Shown: positions 4,726-7,453 of the stretch, in pieces
Position numbering within the stretch: the first letter of the stretch is position 1
Layout of the letters: the number at the start of each line of letters is the position of its first letter
Source of the DNA: Longimonas sp046498435
GTDB taxonomy: Bacteria; Bacteroidota; Rhodothermia; Rhodothermales; Salinibacteraceae
Reading direction: 5' to 3'
Length of the DNA stretch: 7,453 nt
Assembly: GCF_046498435.1 (NCBI RefSeq)
Contig: NZ_JAWOAR010000082.1
Coordinates: forward strand, 1 to 7,453
Position numbers and translations under genes: made by a program
Notes under the pieces: model-generated
What the model was told of the DNA's origin: nothing
What the model saw: only the letters and a program-made list of their open reading frames with translations
The model's database searches: none

Positions 4726-6690
4726 CTATGCCACATCGTCTTCGGCGAGTGCGTCACGTATCACCACGCGCGGCACGCGGCGTAGCGAGCGCATCTGCCA
4801 GGTCCAGTCGGAGCGGTCCTGGCTCCACCACCCGAACCCAACTTCGGTGTTGCCCCACCAGCGCCCAGCCCCGTCGGCAGCCATTAGGACACGCGGTTCA
4901 TTCAGCGAACCGGGTACGTAGGGCGGGTCTTGCGTACGGTTGAATTGTTCTGTGTCGGGATGGAAGCGATGCACACCTTCTTCCGTGGAAAACAGCACCG
5001 CATCCCCAAAGCGAAAAGGCATCACATGCCCCTCGGGTAGGCCATCGGTGGTTGTGAAATGCTGGGTACCGACAGGACGGCCCTCGTCATCCACCTGAAC
5101 ACGAACGACGCCTGCGTAGCGTGTGCCCACCCAGAGCGTAGAATTGTTGGCCCAGGCGGGGCGGCTGAAGTTGCCGATGTCATCGCGCAGGTTTCCGGTG
5201 CGGGTCCAGGCGGTAGAATCGGAGCGCTCGAAGCGTTCAATGCCCCGCGAGGTGGATACGTACAGCTGGTTGGGAGCATGGGGCGCAGCGGTAACGCGAA
5301 AGGCATGCGATTCCTGAAGGCCGACGCCCTCATACTGATCGCTTTGCTCCCACCGAAAGAGGTCGCTGGCGGCTCCAACCAGCAGGGTGTCGCGGTCTTG
5401 GTGCAGGTTCCAGATCTGCGTGAACGGAGCGTGTTTTTCGAGTTGAGCAGGCGTACCTGGCTCCGCGCTCGGTACGATGGTGCCCATGCCGTGATTGGTG
5501 CTCACGGTGAGGGTGTCGTTGTGGCGCACCACATCGGTCACGGTTTCGTCGTCGTACTCGCCCGAAAAGACACTAAGCGGCGTATTCCAGTCGATGCGTC
5601 GCAGTCCGCTGTCGAGCGTGGCCCACACCCCGCCTTCGTGATCTTCGTAGGTGGATAGCACGGGCTGGTTGGGAAACGGAAAGTGGCGAATAAGCGTGCC
5701 GCTGGCATCAAACAGAAAGAGTCCTGCCCCAATGGTAGCCAGTGCGTATGTGCCATCCGAGAGGCGGTTAAGGTCGTACATCAGCGCATCTCCGAAGCGA
5801 TCTGCAAACGAGAGGGAAAGCGCACGCACGGCATTATCGTCGTCTGCATTATCGTCATATACGTAGAGAGCGTTCGTTGATGTGGCCACGAGGATCTGGT
5901 CATCGCCATACGGTGCAAGGTCCCGTATGCTCTGCGAATCGCCACTTTCGGTGGGGGGAAGCGAGAAGACCGGGCGTAAGCTGTCGCCTGCAACAGCATG
6001 CACCCCCTCGGTTTGTGAAGCCACGTATGGGGTGCCGTGAACAGTGACTAACGGGAAAAAGTAGTCGTCGGCCTCTGCGGGCGTCCAGTGATGCATGGTC
6101 TTGTCTGAGGTCGACCAGCGGTACAGGCCCTCGTAGGTGTGGAAGTACACAAAGGAGCCCGCTGCTTCCACGCTCCAGATGTTGCCCAGATCGTCGGGGC
6201 CTTCTTCGATCTGATCGCGCAGGGAAACGTAGTGCTGCCCGGAGTCGCTCGGAGCAAGGTAGCCCAGTTCGTCTTGCGCGCCCACGTAGATGTGTCCATC
6301 GGCCCCTTGTGCCAGCCCGCGCACAATCGACCGGTTAGATACGGGAATGAGGGACCAGCGGGCGCCATCGAAGCTGAGCACGCCCCGGGTGTTAGCAACG
6401 TGGAGCACGCCGTTGTCGCCTTGCATTGCCATCCAGTTTTGCGTGTCGGCGTTGTAGTCCTCGGGCGTGTAGGTTTCCACGAGCGGCATCCCTGCTTCCG
6501 GATGCGTCCAGTGCGCGTGCGACACTGAGTCGGGGGAAATGGGTTGCGCAGTTGCAATGACAGTCGGAGGCGCCAGCAGCAAGACCAGCAGCAAGACAGG
6601 AAGCACGCTGATACGCCAGGTGCTACCGATGCCATGAACATCGTCATGGACAACCAGCCCGAAACTAAGTCGAAGAGACGCCGGGAGCAT
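4726..6690 (-). CDS. HTCS N-terminal part: exported beta-propeller ligand sensor
   Basis: This is the sensory half of the hybrid regulator (654 codons). The ATG at 6690 is preceded by a weak AGG about 8 nt upstream. A long N-region is followed by a hydrophobic core (about residues 27-46, VLPVLLLVLLLAPPTVIATA) that ends in a signal-peptidase-like ATA-QP site, so the remainder should be periplasmic. From about residue 65 it is a series of reg_prop-type propeller blades: GVLHVANTRGVLSFDG (94-109), HIYVGAQDELGYL (133-145), IWSVEAAGSFVYFHTYEGLYRW (171-192), GGVWATLDSGLRRIDW (353-368), QLYVSTSRGIERF (475-487), TLWVGTRYAGVVRV (518-531), AVLFSTEEGVHRF (564-576). In characterised HTCS proteins this domain binds oligosaccharides or other small ligands and signals through the Y_Y_Y domain. 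Here translation ends at TAG in the last blade, cutting it from the kinase. It is possibly a free periplasmic propeller, but more likely non-functional. Confidence 0.9.
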   Translation of the reverse strand: MLPASLRLSFGLVVHDDVHGIGSTWRISVLPVLLLVLLLAPPTVIATAQPISPDSVSHAHWTHPEAGMPLVETYTPEDYNADTQNWMAMQGDNGVLHVANTRGVLSFDGARWSLIPVSNRSIVRGLAQGADGHIYVGAQDELGYLAPSDSGQHYVSLRDQIEEGPDDLGNIWSVEAAGSFVYFHTYEGLYRWSTSDKTMHHWTPAEADDYFFPLVTVHGTPYVASQTEGVHAVAGDSLRPVFSLPPTESGDSQSIRDLAPYGDDQILVATSTNALYVYDDNADDDNAVRALSLSFADRFGDALMYDLNRLSDGTYALATIGAGLFLFDASGTLIRHFPFPNQPVLSTYEDHEGGVWATLDSGLRRIDWNTPLSVFSGEYDDETVTDVVRHNDTLTVSTNHGMGTIVPSAEPGTPAQLEKHAPFTQIWNLHQDRDTLLVGAASDLFRWEQSDQYEGVGLQESHAFRVTAAPHAPNQLYVSTSRGIERFERSDSTAWTRTGNLRDDIGNFSRPAWANNSTLWVGTRYAGVVRVQVDDEGRPVGTQHFTTTDGLPEGHVMPFRFGDAVLFSTEEGVHRFHPDTEQFNRTQDPPYVPGSLNEPRVLMAADGAGRWWGNTEVGFGWWSQDRSDWTWQMRSLRRVPRVVIRDALAEDDVA

Positions 6691-7031
6691 GGAACTACCT
6701 GTACTGTAGGGGACACCGTATCCCAGTCAGCATATAAAGGCGACCCGCTGGATCTCGCAGGCGGTACAGCATGCCGATCTATCGATACGGTAGAGACGCT
6801 CCTCTTTAGTGGTAGAGCGCCATACTGCAACCAGTTACGCGACTTGCCTCCAATCGTTCGAACCTATCGTTCGATAAGAAGCAGAAAAGACGCAGCGATC
6901 ATATGGCAAGGAAACATACGTTATGCGCACATGCTTGTCAATCGCAGTACAGGAGTGTTACCCACAAGGCCCAACATGTCGCATCCCCTATAACTCTTCC
7001 GTCTGGCTCCGGGAGATCGCGTCGCTCGGTA
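6691..7031. other. Upstream region of the HTCS gene, downstream of threonine aldolase
   Basis: This 340-nt stretch has no convincing gene on either strand. It should hold the HTCS promoter on the minus strand and the 3' end of the aldolase transcript. No hairpin with a T-run follows the aldolase stop. A minus-strand TTTATATG (near 6732-6739) lies about 45 bp before the HTCS start and might be a -10 region, but no matching -35 is clear. A tandem repeat at 6853-6876 is listed separately. Confidence 0.5.
6853..6876. promoter_or_regulatory. Tandem ATCGTTCGA repeats, candidate regulator-binding site
   Basis: ATCGTTCGA occurs at 6853-6861 and 6866-6874, 13 bp start to start. Each copy has the symmetric core TCG-TT-CGA; the second extends to the 12-bp palindrome TATCG-TT-CGATA. 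They sit about 165-185 bp upstream of the HTCS start. AraC-type regulators commonly bind direct repeats, so autoregulation by the HTCS is a possibility, but this is inference from position and form only. Confidence 0.35.
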
Positions 7032-7453
7032 TTAGCTGTAGAGCGTACGCAGCGTGTCGATCGTCGTATCGATATCGGCAGACGACACGTCGCGGTGGGT
7101 GGTGGCACGCAGGGTGTGTGGCCCAAAAGGCGTGAGTCCAATCCCCTCATCGGCCAGTTGTGCGGTGACCGTTTCGGCGGATGCTTTGGGGGTGTCGAAA
7201 ATCACAATGTTCGTTTCGACCGTCTCCACATCGATCTCGAACGCAGGGAGCGCATCAATGGCCTGAGCCAGGCGGCGAGCGTGGGCATGGTCGGTCGTCA
7301 GTTGGTCGCGGTGATGCGCCAGTGCGTAGCGCCCAGCGGCGGCCAAGATGCCCGCTTGGCGCATGCCCCCGCCCAGGCGTTTACGCACACGCCGCGCTGC
7401 ATCGATGCAACCTGATGCACCTGCCAGTACCGACCCAACGGGAGCGCCGAGTC
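7032..7453 (-). CDS. ltaE: L-threonine aldolase, C-terminal part (cut by window edge)
   Basis: This is the last 139 or so codons of a low-specificity L-threonine aldolase, a cytoplasmic PLP-dependent enzyme of fold type I that splits threonine or allo-threonine into glycine and acetaldehyde. The visible protein runs LGAPVGSVLAG near the edge, then RKRLGGGMRQAGILAAAG, the highly conserved stretch following the PLP-lysine region, then an alpha/beta small domain with VETNIVIF and ending in TIDTLRTLYS with a TAA stop. The reading frame is open through 7453, so the true start and the Schiff-base lysine lie outside the window; a GTG at 7388 is internal and not the start. Nothing odd is seen in the sequence. 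The gene runs in the same direction as the HTCS but is separated by 340 nt, so they are probably separate units. The family assignment is firm; substrate stereo-preference cannot be told from this part. Confidence 0.93.
   Translation of the reverse strand, partial: LGAPVGSVLAGASGCIDAARRVRKRLGGGMRQAGILAAAGRYALAHHRDQLTTDHAHARRLAQAIDALPAFEIDVETVETNIVIFDTPKASAETVTAQLADEGIGLTPFGPHTLRATTHRDVSSADIDTTIDTLRTLYS

Larger units (their letters stand above)
2437..6690 (-). pseudogene. Hybrid two-component system (HTCS) gene interrupted by one amber codon
   Basis: The ORFs 4726-6690 and 2437-4707 lie in one frame. Between them are only a TAG (4726-4728) and six sense codons reading L-A-T-D-G-G. Across the stop the protein reads AEDDVA-stop-LATDGGLLRYQP, which is a beta-propeller repeat of the type 'v-W-l-a-T-d-G-G-l-l-r-Y'. 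The stop takes the place of the expected Trp, so TGG to TAG by one G-to-A change is the simplest explanation. Restored, the gene would encode about 1417 residues in the classic HTCS order: signal peptide, reg_prop propeller, Y_Y_Y, membrane helix, HisKA, HATPase, receiver, AraC HTH. No frameshift is needed anywhere. Alternatives are a base-call error, amber suppression, or a truly split system; the split is unlikely because the kinase half would lack an export signal. Confidence 0.85.

Noticed and set aside
2437..4728. Genuine two-protein split sensor system
   Set aside because: The second half starts only with TTG, has no signal peptide for its periplasmic Y_Y_Y domain, and the stop lies inside a propeller repeat rather than between domains.
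4108..4785. 225-codon plus-strand open frame
   Set aside because: It is antisense to the Y_Y_Y, membrane and HisKA region and has no recognisable protein features.
6048..6830. 260-codon minus-strand open frame in another phase of the sensor gene
   Set aside because: It is rich in Arg, Pro, Thr and Ser with no domain, and overlaps the in-frame signal peptide and propeller blades of the real gene.
1..7453. CRISPR arrays, tRNA or rRNA genes, insertion sequences
   Set aside because: No regularly spaced repeat array, no cloverleaf with a T-arm consensus, no rRNA-like stretches and no transposase fragments were seen on either strand.

Overview
The window reads as chromosome of a GC-rich member of the Bacteroidota/Rhodothermota group, possibly a salt-adapted Salinibacter-like lineage. 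The grounds are a one-piece hybrid two-component system (a sensor type typical of that group), starts without clear Shine-Dalgarno sites, and several acidic proteins. This placement is inference; no rRNA or other phylogenetic marker is present.

Layout: 1-411 has no gene but holds short inverted repeats and REP-like sequence. 416-446 is a clear rho-independent terminator for a minus-strand cold-shock protein gene (523-729). 730-1199 is a gene-poor divergent region with hairpins and a plausible sigma70-type promoter for a plus-strand short-chain dehydrogenase (1200-1805). That dehydrogenase has lost, in frame, the segment that should carry its catalytic Ser, Tyr and Lys. Converging on it are two minus-strand units: a hypothetical protein (1921-2418) and a very large hybrid sensor kinase (2437-6690). 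6691-7031 is the kinase upstream region. At the right edge is the C-terminal part of an L-threonine aldolase gene (7032 to beyond 7453, minus strand).

The main result is that the two long minus-strand ORFs, 4726-6690 (signal peptide plus periplasmic beta-propeller) and 2437-4707 (Y_Y_Y domain, membrane helix, HisKA, HATPase, receiver, AraC-type HTH), are one gene. They share a frame and are separated by a single TAG at 4726-4728, placed where a propeller repeat would be expected to carry Trp. One G-to-A change explains the split. The intact protein would be about 1417 residues: it would sense a periplasmic ligand, autophosphorylate, pass phosphate to its own receiver and bind DNA through its AraC domain. 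As written, sensing and signalling halves are disconnected.

Together the interrupted sensor and the internally deleted dehydrogenase suggest local gene decay, or sequence/assembly errors. I do not see a convincing new biological system. The items most worth checking are the amber codon, the dehydrogenase deletion, the unassigned hypothetical protein that follows the kinase stop in the same frame, and the structured intergenic repeats.
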